From Piezodorus guildinii (lineage: Eukaryota; Arthropoda; Insecta; Hemiptera; Pentatomidae), in assembly GCA_023052935.1 (NCBI GenBank), contig CM041294.1, positions 26,086,141-26,150,140 on the forward strand: DNA of 64,000 nucleotides. Reading direction: 5' to 3'. A program made the position numbers and the translations under genes. Of this stretch, positions 45,901-57,193 are shown one piece after another. Position 1 is the stretch's first letter, and every line of letters starts with the position of its first letter. The notes under the pieces were generated by a model. That model saw nothing but the letters and a program-made list of their open reading frames with translations, had not been told where the DNA came from and did not search any database.

Positions 45901-48900
45901 AGCTTTATAAACATAATTACATATATTTCTCTAGAAATGTCTTAAAGTTCTCTATTCCTTCTAATTCTCCATCCATCTCCATCTCTCACAGGCCCAACTA
46001 TTCCCCTTAAGATTTTTTTTTCAAAAATTAAAAGTATATTTCCATTTTTTGCTGAGATGGGCCAGGTTTTAGAAGTATAGGTAAGGATAGGGCATATTAA
46101 AGTTCTCTATATGACCAGTTTGGTCCCCTGGTAATAAACCTGATGAGGAGAGTCTTCATTGAGACAAAATATTCTATGTTAGCCGCTACTAGCATTTTTC
46201 TTATCTCAGCAGAGCCATCGTAAGCTGGTGTCATATATTAAATACTATACTATTATATTATACTATACCTGAACCACTAATAGGTGAATTATTAAAGAAG
46301 TCGTTATCCTTCTCACCTTGCCAGGATTTCTGGTTTGAAGTATCCACAATCATAAATCTAATAAAGTTTTCATTTACAATTTACAGATTTTGTTTATATT
46401 TGTGATTTTTTGTCAATCTAAATAGTAGCTGAAGTGAAATCTATATGTACATTTTTTTTTTTTTCGTTTGGCGGGACAGACCTTGGAGGCCCTTGGCCGC
46501 GCGGTATGGTTTATATTCCACACTGCGATACTCATATACATACGTACATACATTCATATACATATGTACATTTGTATATAAATGTATCTGTATTTATCTA
46601 TCTTGATATATTTGACTTTAGAATGTTATAATTTCTCAATCTTAAATGAATTTTAAAGTGTTTGTTTTGTTTTTTAATCAAGAAAACAATACTATCTATA
46701 AATTGTACAAACTAGAGAACCCCACTAAACTAATAAAAGACAATAGAAAACTATGAAATAATGATTTAAAAAAAAATATTGTACTATACATTCTTTACTC
46801 AGAGATTCTAGTATTCCTTAATATCTATAATGGATTTCTTGTTATTAGAATTTATCAATTATTATTATTATTTTTATTTTAACTACTATTAAACTTTATC
46901 ATTCAAAGTAACATTAAATAAAGTTTTAAGCATAGTAACAAATGAATGTTAAACAGTTGTTGATAATATTTAATAATGAAAATGATCTTACTTCTTTTCT
47001 GCGCTTCCATTTGTCTTTTAGATACTTCATTTTGTAGGAGGCATGTTTTTTTGAGGATATCTTTTTTATCTGGTGGGAGTTGCATGTATTTTGAATCTAA
47101 TTTACAAACAGGTGATACTTCTGGTAGAGTAGCCCTTCCTTTCTTTATCAGCATTGCTGTTCCAGAACAAACAAGTTGGTGAAGCTCGGCCAATTCATCC
47201 ATGCTGCATGCCTAATTAAAAAGAAAAAGAATAATGTTAAAGTGAAAATGGCTGTTATCTCAATGCTGACACAAATAGCCCTATTCATTGATTGTATGAA
47301 TATAGGATCATTGGATTGATAATCCTATAAGTAACTCTGCTTATAACAACACCCTAGCACCCAAGAGCAAATAAGTTTCTCATACATTCTCATAACTGCT
47401 TACGATTGTAAAATATTGCTGTTTAAATATATTTATAATTCTGCTGGAAGTTGTTATTAGACAAAAATCAATATTGATGGCAACAAACTATGCATTAAAT
47501 AAAATTATTTCAAACACAAAAATAATTATTACATCCAATACAGGACCACCAATGGGTGGAATATTATAAAAAGTTAAGTAATGTGACAAACAAATTTATT
47601 TTAAGAAAAAATGTATATTGAGAACGCGTTTATTACTGTAAAAAGAAAAATCAGATTGAAATTCCAAAACATGACAACAAAAATGGTCCGATTCACAATA
47701 GAAATAGCTCTAAATGATGAAATAAAAATTATTAGATCAGGAAATAATAACTGGAAATAACTGGTCTAAATCAGTTAAATACTTAGGCATAACATTAGAC
47801 AAATTGTTAACTTATACTGAACATATAAATAGAAAATCTGAAAAAACAAAAAAATGTATTTATCAAATGTTTCCATATTTTAATAAAAAATCCAGTTTAA
47901 GCACTCAGAACAAACTACTACTGTATAAAACAGTCATACGTGCCCAGATCTGTTATGCATCGCCCGTCTGGAGCTCGACTTGCAATACCAATTATAAAAA
48001 AATAGAAACAATACAAAATACATGTATGCGAATCATCAACAACTACCCACGATATACTAAAATTTCAAAAATGCTCTTTGAATTAAATCTTCCAACATTA
48101 AAACAGTATATCTACACAGTAACCAAAAACTATTTTTATAAAACCCAGCTTCTGAAAACCCATTAAAACTAGAAATTGGTAATTACAACAAAACATCACA
48201 AAAGCGCTACAAGCACAAAAGAACAAAACATGTACTTTTAAATCAATATTGTAATTTATATTGTGTAGGTTTTTTTTTGTTTTCGTGTTACTTTTCCTAC
48301 TGTCTTAAACAAAATATTGTATAATCATTAGTAAATTCAAAGGATGATTGAAACTCTCTATCATGAAACAAGGTCCACTGAAATCATGAAACCAAACATG
48401 TTTGTATTGAGTGTACATTGTAAATATTATGTAAATAAATAAAGTTTCTTTCTTTCTTTTATTAATGGTAGTACTAATCTGAACATGTAGAAGGATTGAT
48501 GAGGGAAATATCAGCAAACAGTGCAGCAGCTTTTTGATTTAGAATCATACTTCAATCTCAGACAATCTTAAATTTTAATTTTTTCTTTCCACTCCTACCT
48601 CACCTTTGAGGCTATACAGGGGTTTCTTGGGCCAGGGAGTGAGGGTGGGGGATAAATACCAAGATAGAAGACCCCCAGCACGGAGACTCGAACTCGTAAT
48701 TATTTGGTTTAATAAGTTTTTGGTTATCTGTAGTAACTAGGCAATGCCCACTCAGCCACCCTGCCCCAGACAGCCTTAGATGAGATTAATTACTTTGGTA
48801 CTTAAATAGCCTCATTTCACTGACTCTTGAGTTGACTAACTTTAGTTCCTAACTACAGACTTTCCCAACTTCACTCAATCATGAAACAATTGTGCTCTAA

Positions 48901-51900
48901 AGGAAGCTTGAGATCGAAGGATGCTCCTGAATCAAAAAGCCGATGCACCTCCGCAACACAAAATGGTGACAGAAAGTATGCTATCCCAAATAATTTAAAA
49001 CTTTGGTTTTAGTATTCAATATATTTTGTATCTCTACATTAAAAAAAAAAATTGGTGCACATAACGTTAATTTACCTCTGTAGTTAAAATCAATTTAAGA
49101 AATTTTAAATAAAGACAGAGTAGAAAAAAGGTTAAAGAATTACATTAAATTTCAATATAAACAAGTAATTCATCAAATAATCTATTACATTATTGTCTGC
49201 AACTATCACTTAGTTTTATCATTTCTTCATTACTCTCCATTACTTTTTTCTAAAATCTGGTTCACTGAATTTGTTGAAAAAGTTGTAAGATTGCACATAT
49301 GCCTTTGAAATATGAAATATCAGTTTTATACATCTTATTGTTTTCATGCTAAACTGACCCGAGAACGTCCACATGTCACACACAGACAACACACATACAT
49401 TACGCACACACAAAGGCCATTTTGCAGGACTTGGTCACTTGGACTCGGGAGACCCTAAAAAGTGTATTCTTATTCATACGTTCAAGCAGCAATGAATTTA
49501 TACTCAAATATAAAAATAAATTCTTCCCAATGAACCCAATATTATTTTATTTACCTGAAATCCATTGTACATGATTTTCTTCAATAGTTCATTCAATGGG
49601 GTGTCTGGTGGTAACATAGCTGAAAGAAAAAAATATTCATAGTATGTTAGAAAAGTGCAAAACTTCATTGAATATTGATTGTGATGTTAAGTAATGATAA
49701 TATAAGAGGTAGAAAATGCACAGAGTTTACACCGACTGATCAATTTTTGATTCACTATTCTCTTAACCTCCTTTGGGTAAGCTGTGTGATTTCATATTTG
49801 CTAAAAAATAAATAACATTTCCTTTTTTTGGATTAATACTTTCAATTACACATGGAGTAGACTATTGAAAATCAAGAGGAGAAGTCAACCGAAGTGAAGG
49901 AGACATGTGATATCACTCATCCTTGATGGCTGAAACCCAAGCAGCATTGGTTTCAAACATTTTCATGTAATTTCCTTGGAAGAAAGAAGGGCTCAGGTTG
50001 ATCATCATTCAAGAGTTATGAGTTTTTTGAGCTAACTGTAGGATCAAATTCATCCTCAATCACTAGCGACCTTAATGAGTGTAGAGTGTGGAAAGATACT
50101 GTGTGTCACAATCTTCACTCCATGCATAAGGTGAAAAGGAGCAGAAGACTGATACCACATGAGCTTGCCTGGTGTACCATATACTTTCCAACAGATCAAC
50201 AAAAATCTTAAAAAATTTTTGAAGGTATGAAACTCCTTCTACATCCTTCCACCTAACAGTCCGAATCTCGCTCCATTAGATTTTTATTTGTTTCAAAAAG
50301 GTCTTTTTTCATTACACAGCCCATTATTTTGTTGATATTCAGTTAAACCAAAAGTCAATTCCTTCATCACCTGACAGAGTTGTTTCTTACATATTTCTCT
50401 TTTCTCAACAGCTTTTTGAGTAAGATTTTTATTCGATCTTACTACTATCTTATTTTATATGTTTCATTTGATCAAACAGGGGTTACTCATTGATTTAGCA
50501 CTTTTACCATCAAAGGACATTTTTTTCTGATAATATAAAATCAAGTATCACTGTCTTTGTTTGTCATTTCCGTTTCTGTCTTGACTATAGGAACTAACTG
50601 AATTACAAATTGGCATACTCAACAGCCGATATTGCGCTACCTCTCAGAAGAGTTTTGGTGTCTCAGTGCTTTTATTATTTAATGGGCATACATGATTCAA
50701 TATGTGTAACAGGTGTAAAGTGAATAAGGAAAGGGTTCATTTTTGGGAAGGTTCATAAATAAAGTATTTGTTTAAGTAAGTAGTAGAACCATATGCACCA
50801 GTACCTCCAGTATCTTTTTATAAATTAAAACATAATGACTGATAAATAACCAATGACTAGTTATATCAAATTTGGCTAAGGGCTGTTGTAAGTGATGGAA
50901 CATCCTCTACTTAGTACAGTAAAATTAGGTAAAAATAAGCAAAACCCAAACATCCAAAAAAATCTGGTGCGGGCAACACGCGACTTTCACTTACTTTGTT
51001 TTTAAAATCGATTAAAGAATTTTCAAATGCAGTTAGAGATAAAAATAAGTGAAACTATTAAAGACTTAATTGAATTGAATTTCTATAAAAACATGTGTTC
51101 TTATTAAAAAATCAATTATATTATTATCTAAAATAATCAGTTAGTTTTGTCAGCTTTTCCTCACTCTTTATTATCTTTTAAAAGGTTGTGTAGATAATAT
51201 ATTTTTATCTTTATATTTAGGTACTTTAGAAGAAGAAAATTTAAAATATCGGTTTTTAAGCCCTGTCAGACTATTTAAATCAGAGTGGAATCTATATGAT
51301 GTTAAAGCCCATTAAATATTGCATCGATAAAGCGAGTTTAATCAAAATTGTTTGAGCCGTTTTTGTGACAATCGTAAAAAGGTGCAAAATGCATAGTATA
51401 AAGTGGCTCATCTGGTGAGCTGATTTTGATGAAAAAGTTTTTGTAACTTCTTGTCACAAAAACAGGGTGTACATTTGTCACAAATATGAAATTTCAGTTT
51501 CATAGGACTTTCCGTTTACATGCTGGAGATACCAAACACGCATACACACACATGCACACACATTCATGCACACACACACACACACGCACCGACACAGACA
51601 CCACACACCACATCTACACAATCAGACCTTTTTTTTGGGACTTTGTCATTTTGACTCAGGGGACCCTAAAATGTGCATTTCTTTTAAAAACTGGAATTCG
51701 AAAATTTTCACAATCGCAATACTTTCCCTTACTATATATTTCATTTACGGGTAAGTGAAGGCTGATCTCGGGGGCTTGGGCTTGAACGATGAACATTAGA
51801 CGAGTCTGTGTAGGCAGAATTTGGTGGTATCGGCATCGAACCTTAGGGGTTCAGTAAGCCTTTTCACCAGTTAATACAAGAAGAATACTGAAAATTTCTG

Positions 51901-54900
51901 ATAAGTTTCAGCTGTTTTTTGGATGTTTGAGTAAACCCCAATTTTACTGTACTAACTCCAAAAAGGTTTGCTTTCATTCACTCCAAAATTGTCTTGATCA
52001 TGAACACACATATATGACTACCAGATCTGCTAAATTTTTTTGATTTTCTAATTAATTGTGTTATCTAATTGATTGATTATATTACTTACATAGTGCTGCT
52101 TCTAATTCAGTCTTAAGCCTTCCGATTTCAGACAGTAATTCTTCACTGCTAGCACCCATTGCTTCTAATTTGTCCTCTAAATCTTGTACTTTTTCCTGAA
52201 GCAAGTTTAATTGTTCTTTCAAAGAACTTATTTCATTGACTTTTCTTATATTTTCCTCCTCTGTTAACTTAAGTTTAGTTTCTAAACACATAATATCGTC
52301 TTTAAGTTGGCAAATCACATTTTTCAAATTTTCAATTTCCCGTTTAGCCTCAAACAATTGATTGTAAACTGTTTTCAATTCCTTTTCTATATTGTACTTA
52401 GCTGTATTGCATGAATCCAGTTGTTCTCGCAGTTTTTTAATTACTTCTAAATTTGCTGCTATTTCTGCTTTTTTAACTTCTAAATCATCTAATAGATCAG
52501 CTTTTTCTTCTTTTAATTCCATCATTTCATCTTCAAGTTGAATTTTACTATTTCTTAAATCATCAACATTATTTTGACAAATAGCAAGTTCTGAATCCAT
52601 TCGTCCTTGAATTAACAATAACCCACTTATTTCCTGTTTAGCTTTGGATAAATTTTCATTTAAAATTTTGTTATCATTTGAAAGTTTTTCTAAGTTATTA
52701 TCTGCTATTTCTTTTGATTTTTTTAGGGTATCGAATGAGAAATGAAGTTTCATAATCTCATCGGAAAGTTCTTTTATTTTTTTATTCAAAGTTTCTGTTC
52801 GTTCCATGAGTTCTGCTTTAACTTCTTCAAGATCTTTGTTATTTTTGAGTAATAGAATATTATCGAGTTTAAGATTGTCAATTTCAGCTTGCAGTTTCTT
52901 AATTTCTTGACTCAATAAATCATTTTGGTGGTTAAGCTCAACTAATACATCATTTAATCTTGTAATTTCATTTGACATTTTTATGTTGTCATTATAAAGT
53001 TCTTCATTTTCACCTTTCAGTATTTCAAGTTCGTTTTTTATTTTTGCTAATTCATTTTCTCTTTCTTTAACAGCTTCCTCCAAGTGAATGAGGTCAAGCA
53101 ATGCATTTTCCAGTTGTTCCTGTAATGTTTTAATTGCTTCTTCATTTTTAGTTATTTCATCTTTTAATCTTGAATTCTCTTCTTCTAATTCATTTAACTC
53201 TGCTGAAAGCTTACTGTTTTCCGTTTCTAGTGAAGTTATACTATTATTCAATTCCTTTGCTTCCTCATTTTGGGAATCAAGCTTATTTTGCATATCACTC
53301 AATTCATTTTTCAGCTTCGCTATGTCATTATTCAGTTTTTCGACTTCCTCCAGCAAGACTTTTTTTCATGTTCTAAATTGCTTATATTCATATCTGATTT
53401 ATTTAAGTCTACTTGAAGTTCTCGAAGGTGTAGGTTTAATTCATTTATTCTGTCCTGTAATGACTTATTTTCTTTTTTCAATAACTCCATTGCAGCTTGA
53501 ACAGATTCAATTTTTTTTATCTGGTCATCAATTTCTTGTTTTAATTCTGAATTTTCATTATTAAGCATTCTTATATCCTCCTGTAAATTTCCTAATTTTT
53601 GTTGTAGGTCTGCATTTAACTGAATTTGTTGGTCTAACATTGCTTTTTTATCCTCCAATTCATCATTTAAGCTTTTCATATTGCCGTTTAATCGTTTTAT
53701 TTCACTTTCCAAATCCATTTTTAAATCTTTCAGTTTTTTTATTTCATCTGTTAGACCTTCGATAGTTTTATCAAAATCATTATTTTTTTTTTGATTTGCA
53801 AATAATTCTTCCTCCAGAGATTTTATTTTTTTTTCTAAATCTCTGATTTTATCTTCCAAATCCATCTTAACACTTTTTAGGTTTGCATTTTCAGTTTTAC
53901 TAGCTTCCAAAAGTTGTTTGACAACATCTAGTTCATTTTGTAATGAATTATACTTAGATTGCATTTCAGCACACATTTCTTGTTGGTTAAACTTATCTAA
54001 ATCTGATTGACTTAGTTTTTCTTTAAGTCCCTGAAAATCATTTGCAAGAATTTTGTTTTCTTGTTTTAACTGTTGATTTTCGTTATTCGCTTGGTCCAGT
54101 TTTCGGAGAGCATTATCCAAAGATTCTTTCAAGGATTTATTTAAATTTTGTAATTCTTGAATAGAATTATTTAAATCATGAATCAATAGTTTAGCATTTT
54201 CTAAATCTTTTTTACATGTTTGAAGTTCGTCATTAAGCTTTTCTAGAGCTAATTCTTTGTCTTTTAAATCATTACTGGCAGTTATATAATTTTCTTGGAG
54301 AGTATTTAAAGCTTTTTGAAGTTCTTTGTTAGTATTTTCCAATGATTGCAATACACTTTTTAATTCATCAAGGTCTCCCTTTAACTTTAAATTTTCTCTT
54401 TCTTTATCTTCTGAAGCAAGTTTAAGCGATGACAACTCATGAGAAGCCTCATTTATTTTGTCCATGAATTCTTTTAACATTTTTTCTTGATCTTCAATTT
54501 TTTTGTTTTTTTTCCGCAATATCACTCTGAAGTGTGTCAGTATCATATTTGAGCATATCAATTTGTTGTTTTAATTTAGCTATTTCTAAGCGCAGGTCAT
54601 CACCTGCTGTTTTCAGTGACTGATTATCCTTTGTTAATTGGTCATTAAGTTTATTCAATTGTTTTATTTTGTCATTTAATTCATTTATTTGCTTCTGAAG
54701 ATCTCCTATCTTCTTTTCTGCCTTGATTGATTCATTTTTGCAGTCATCGAGAGCTCCTTTAATTTTTTCGAGTTCATTTGAAAGAGATGAATTTGCTTTC
54801 TGCATATCCTTTAGTTCTCCTGTAATTCTTTTGTTTTCTTCCTCAAGAACTCCATTTACTTTTTTATTACCTTGTAGTTCTGCATTGTTTTCAGCCATAA

Positions 54901-57193
54901 GTTTTTGTGTATTCATCAATTCTTGTTGGCATTTTTTTAATTTGTCTTGCAATTCTGCAATTTGATCCTCCGATTTTGTGATACCAGATTTGCACATTTC
55001 CAGTTTTTTTTTTGCCTCATTAGCTTCAGCTATTTCTTTCGCTAATTGCTCCTTTAAATTTTCGATTAACTTGTCTTTTTCTTGTAATTTAACTTCGCTA
55101 CTTTTGATTTTGTCATTTAGATCCTTCACTAATTTTTCATCTTCAATTAATCTTTGTTTTAGATCTTCACATTCTTTTAAATTCTGAAGCAGTGAGTTGA
55201 GCTCACCTTGTAATCCTGATACCTTTTTGTTTAAGTCATCAATCGTACCATTCAGCTTTGCATTAGTGTCTTTTAATTTCTCCTTTTCAGTTTTATCATT
55301 TTCATTTTGTACATTGCAAGCTTTAAGTTGAGCCTCTAAATTAGCTATTTGGCTATCTGTGTCTGGGGTGCCAATAAATGATTTTAACTTAATATTCATA
55401 TCTGCTTTATCATTTTCTAAAGCAATCAAATCTTCTGATTTTGTTTTTAATTCCTTTTCTTTATCTGCTAACTGATTTTTTGTATCTTTTAATTCTCCTT
55501 CCAATTCCGTAAATTTTTTTTTTTCTTTGGCAAGATCTTCTTGCAGATTTTTCTTTTCCGTTTCCAATTGTGCAATTAATGCTTTTATCTTTTGATTTTC
55601 ATTTATTGCAAGATCACTTAAATGCTTGCATTCATCTAATGACGATTTGAGTCCTTGCATATCATTTTCTAATACATTATTTTTCTCTTGTAGTTTTTGA
55701 TTTTGTTGTTTTAGATTGTTATTCTCATTTGATATTTTTTCCAACTCTTTTTGTGTCTCTGAAAACTTTTTCTGAAGTTCTGCCATATTTTTTTCACAGT
55801 CACTTGCACGGTTTTGGCACTTCTCAAATTTTTCTTTTTCTAGGACATATTTTAATGTTAAATCTGCTATTTCATCTTTTAATTTTTCATAATCATTCCG
55901 CAGCTTATCATTATCTTTGTTGAATTTTTTATTTTCTTGTTCTTGTTCTTTAATTTGGTTTTTTAAATTCAATAATTCAAGTTCATTGTCTCCAGCTACA
56001 GTGGACAAACGAACCAAAGATTGCTTTTCTTCATTCATTTCAAGTTCGAGATCATTATTTTTTTCTTGCGCTTCAACCAATAACTGTGACAATCTATCAG
56101 TCTGAGTAGATGTATCTTCCAATTCCTGTTGTAAAAGATCATTCTTTAATAGTGACTGCCTAAGATTCTCTGCTAACTGCTCAGTTTGTGTTTGTTGTTC
56201 TCCAACTTCCTTTAGTAACTCCTCTTTTTTTATTTCTAAATCCTTAACTTTCGCCAGGGACTTCCTATTCTCAGATGAAAGACGCTCCAATTCTGATTCT
56301 TTATTGTTTAATTTACTCATTAATTCATCTAATGCTGACTGCTTTTCTGATAACTGTTTAAGTAATTGTTCTTTATCTTTAGCTTCTTTTTCAAATTCTT
56401 CAATTTGACCGGTCATGTCATTTATTTTTTGTTGGGCCTTACCAAGTTCTTTTTTCAATTTCTCGACCTCTTCTGCTGATTTTGATAGAGTTTTATTTTC
56501 AGTTTCTAATGCATGCATTTTTACTTTCAAAGAATCTATTTCATTTTGTTTTTCTTTGAACAGTTTCATGCAATTTTCATATTCCTTCTGAAGTTGAAGT
56601 AGCCTTCTTTCGACTTGTTTTGCATTTTCTAATTCATTTTCCAGAGCTACTAGCTGCATTTTTAAGTTATCCATGTTTTCCAACTTGTTTTTGCAACTTT
56701 TCAATTGCTCACTAAGCTGATCTTTTTCAGCTTTAAAACTATTGAGTTCAGATATCAAATCTTCAACAGTCTTTAAAGCTGTTGTATGTTCTTCTTGAAG
56801 TTTATCATAAGCACTGCAAAGCTTTTCATTAGCTTCTTTCTCAGCTTCAAAGTCAGCTAAGAGCTTTGCAATAGTGTCTCTTGCAGATTTGATTAAATCC
56901 TCAAAATAATCACATTGTACTTGTGGATCGTCGATTGTAGTTTCTTCTAATGTTTGAATAAGCCCAAGTGTTTGAAGCCTTTCAATCTCACTTTTTTTTA
57001 GGGATAGTTCCCCTTCTAGGTATTCTTTGTTTTTTGTTAAATTAGCAATATTTGTTAACAGCTGGTCCCTCAAGCTTGAAAGTTGATCAACTATTTCCAT
57101 AGTTTTAGCATGTTCTTCTTTAGTTTCTATCAAATCATTTACAGTTCTTTGCAGATCTTTCTGCATTTCATCAAGAGCGACCTTAAGTTGCTC
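39900..57193 (-). CDS. giant coiled-coil protein gene, 3' part (seven exons; 5' end outside the window)
   Basis: Exons on the minus strand: 57193-52090, 49619-49555, 47211-46992, 45543-45378, 43856-43694, 43399-42950, 39971-39900. All have AG/GT borders and compatible phases; the total, 6,240 nt, equals 2,080 codons including the stop. The first exon opens at TTTCAG in mid-protein (EQLKVALDEMQKDLQ), so earlier exons lie upstream, beyond the window or unseen. About 1,700 residues are Leu/Lys/Glu/Asn-rich heptads with almost no Pro or Trp, as in long rod proteins (golgins, centrosomal and kinetochore proteins, tropomyosin-like scaffolds). The C-terminal 378 residues are partly helical and end in an acidic, Pro-containing tail (…PEFDLY). 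I do not recognise the family; no motor, kinase or GRIP domain is visible. Two one-base homopolymer breaks lie in the giant exon. Confidence 0.88.
40165..41200 (-). pseudogene. LINE remnant in intron 6 of the coiled-coil gene
   Basis: The minus strand includes QCASGKQYFESQSRITNNNY, PEAYLTYRLNLKKISCISQL and ANELCIFCNGYFNNSLYHIL followed by LHCP; the C-x2-C…H-x4-C knuckle at 40680-40745 is typical of LINE ORF2 C-termini. Reverse transcriptase motifs are not preserved. Confidence 0.7.
41400..41860. repeat. diverged tandem units in intron 6
   Basis: The block TTATTTTCGAAGATAGAGAAA followed by an A-rich end recurs, with changes, near 41402, 41518, 41619 and 41750 (spacing 100-131 bp). An old, decayed tandem repeat. 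41860-42940 shows nothing else recognised. Confidence 0.5.
42950..43399 (-). CDS. coiled-coil gene, sixth exon of the window
   Basis: 450 nt (150 codons) between a poly-T TTTCAG acceptor and GTAAGG. A basic helix (CLRRKLKNAIQNERKLLSML) is followed by a low-complexity acidic stretch (EEKDEFSEEESDSESQY) and a second helix (DEIEFQKAVRDSLIEAKKIT). The acidic Ser clusters resemble casein kinase 2 sites. Confidence 0.9.
43490..43660 (+). mobile_element. Rep-1 copy K, short diverged piece
   Basis: TTTCAGCACTCTCTGTTACC and ATTTTTTCTAAAATTTTTGG align with the central block of Rep-1. It lies in the 294-bp intron 43400-43693. Confidence 0.5.
43694..43856 (-). CDS. coiled-coil gene, fifth exon of the window
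   Basis: 163 nt between AAAACAG and GTATTT. Encodes TLAEQRKGEALKEQSDLQKA through KVEAQEEEIYQQTVTE, a charged helix. Confidence 0.88.
44351..44790 (-). pseudogene. Jockey-type LINE, C-terminal remnant 2
   Basis: The minus strand reads RPIWTYGIELWGSTKPSNSS, QSKILQNILNAPYFVTNKII, HKDLIIPLVADLARIRYTSF and RRRLKRRWPRDLLV with a stop at 44351-44353. It is the same family as 14943-15560. It sits in intron 4 (43857-45377), where poly-A runs at 44062-44082 and 44205-44222 are the only other features. Confidence 0.88.
45378..45543 (-). CDS. coiled-coil gene, fourth exon of the window
   Basis: 166 nt between ATTACAG and GTAAGA. Encodes TCALTESVQQYQKELFAIQQ and KLAEKLPPPEKEKLKQQADF; the PPP breaks the helix. 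Confidence 0.9.
45705..46230 (-). pseudogene. LINE C-terminal remnant in intron 3
   Basis: The minus strand reads GIVGPVRDGDGWRIRRNREL, AGEAQLDWQCCNGGRQRTGW, and DSVAADAEPAQNGSLSRPRL, resembling the 'GLRQGCxLSP…RxxRNxEL…WxGHVxRM' tails of endonuclease LINEs. Heavily decayed. Confidence 0.55.
46455..46530 (-). mobile_element. SINE-B tail fragment
   Basis: GGAGGCCCTTGGCCGCGCGGTA is the reverse complement of the end of the SINE-B body at 34335-34360. The tRNA-like head is absent. Confidence 0.5.
46992..47211 (-). CDS. coiled-coil gene, third exon of the window
   Basis: 220 nt between TTAATTAG and GTAAGA. Encodes ACSMDELAELHQLVCSGTAM, VSPVCKLDSKYMQLPPDKKD and LLQNEVSKRQMEAQKR. It has several Cys and Pro and is less repetitive than the rod, so it may form a folded region; it is the best query for homology. 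Confidence 0.92.
47640..48465 (+). pseudogene. Jockey-type LINE, C-terminal remnant 3 with 3' tail
   Basis: The plus strand reads KYLGITLDKLLTYTEHINRK, LLLYKTVIRAQICYASPVWS, IETIQNTCMRIINNYPRYTK and LFELNLPTLKQYI, the region after the RT domain. A TAA comes at 48164. The 3' UTR ends TAAATAAATAAAGTTTCTTT with a (CTTT)n tail at about 48440-48460, so the 3' end is intact while the 5' part is missing. Confidence 0.85.
48595..48775 (-). mobile_element. tRNA-derived SINE, family D
   Basis: On the minus strand: A box TGGCTGAGTGGGCATTGCC, B box CGAGTTCGAGTCTCC, then GTGCTGGGGGTCTTC and CCTGGCCCAAGAAACCCCTG. Distinct from families A, B and C. It lies in intron 2 of the coiled-coil gene. Confidence 0.75.
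49047..49475 (+). mobile_element. Rep-1 copy I, internally deleted
   Basis: Head TTGGTGCACATAACGTTAAT, middle CATTACTCTCCATTAC, then directly the 3' blocks TTTTGCAGGACTTGGTCACT and GAGACCCTAAAAAGTGTATT. Roughly half of the body is gone. Confidence 0.65.
49555..49619 (-). CDS. coiled-coil gene, second exon of the window
   Basis: 65 nt between TTTCAG and GTAAAT, encoding MLPPDTPLNELLKKIMYNGF and Gln. Completes a Ser codon split from the giant exon. Confidence 0.88.
49850..50530 (+). pseudogene. mariner-family transposase remnant in intron 1
   Basis: In broken frames the plus strand reads RLIPHELAW, a decayed middle, and PPNSPNLAPLDFYLFQKGLF, corresponding to mariner VPHEL and 'YSPDLAPSDYHLF'. 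The catalytic third Asp is replaced by Asn (SPNLAP). Many stops. Confidence 0.55.
50964..51758 (+). mobile_element. Rep-1 copy J
   Basis: Head AAATCTGGTGCGGGCAACAC, CA-rich middle at 51535-51625, end CCCTTACTATATATTTCATT…GGGTAAGTGAAG. The tail is fused directly to a LINE fragment. Confidence 0.72.
51759..51868 (+). mobile_element. LINE 3' scrap joined to Rep-1
   Basis: GGCTGATCTCGGGGGCTTGG through GGTGGTATCGGCATCGAACC matches the 3' coding end of the palindromic LINE at 12725-12815. Confidence 0.8.
52090..57193 (-). CDS. coiled-coil gene, giant 5.1-kb exon with two cancelling one-base breaks
   Basis: The acceptor TTTCAG at 57194-57199 and the donor GTAAGT at 52089-52084 delimit 5,104 nt. 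Reading is open from 57193 to an A-run near 54498-54513, where the frame shifts and a stop follows at once; the next frame is open to the A-run at 53360-53366, where it shifts back to the original frame. The length is 1,701 codons plus one base, so the two changes cancel. Leu-rich heptads run throughout with short breaks (e.g. FIGTPDTDSQIANLEAQLK). The shifts are at homopolymers, so sequencing or assembly error is the simplest explanation. Confidence 0.92.

Larger units (their letters stand above)
50911..51955. mobile_element. TIR-bounded composite unit containing Rep-1 copy J and a LINE tail
   Basis: TTAGTACAGTAAAATT at 50911-50926 is the exact reverse complement of 51940-51955. The pairing extends to about 41-51 bp (AAACATCCAAAAAA against TTTTTTGGATGTTT) with a 10-bp gap. 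Inside are Rep-1 copy J and a LINE 3' scrap, end to end. Confidence 0.65.

Noticed and set aside
53088..53564. Plus-strand open frame of 158 codons rich in Ser and Phe
   Set aside because: It is the antisense shadow of the coiled-coil exon (Glu/Lys codons read backwards).
53360..54513. Programmed frameshifting in the coiled-coil exon
   Set aside because: Two cancelling shifts at plain A-runs, with no slippery heptamer plus structure seen; consensus error or indel is simpler.
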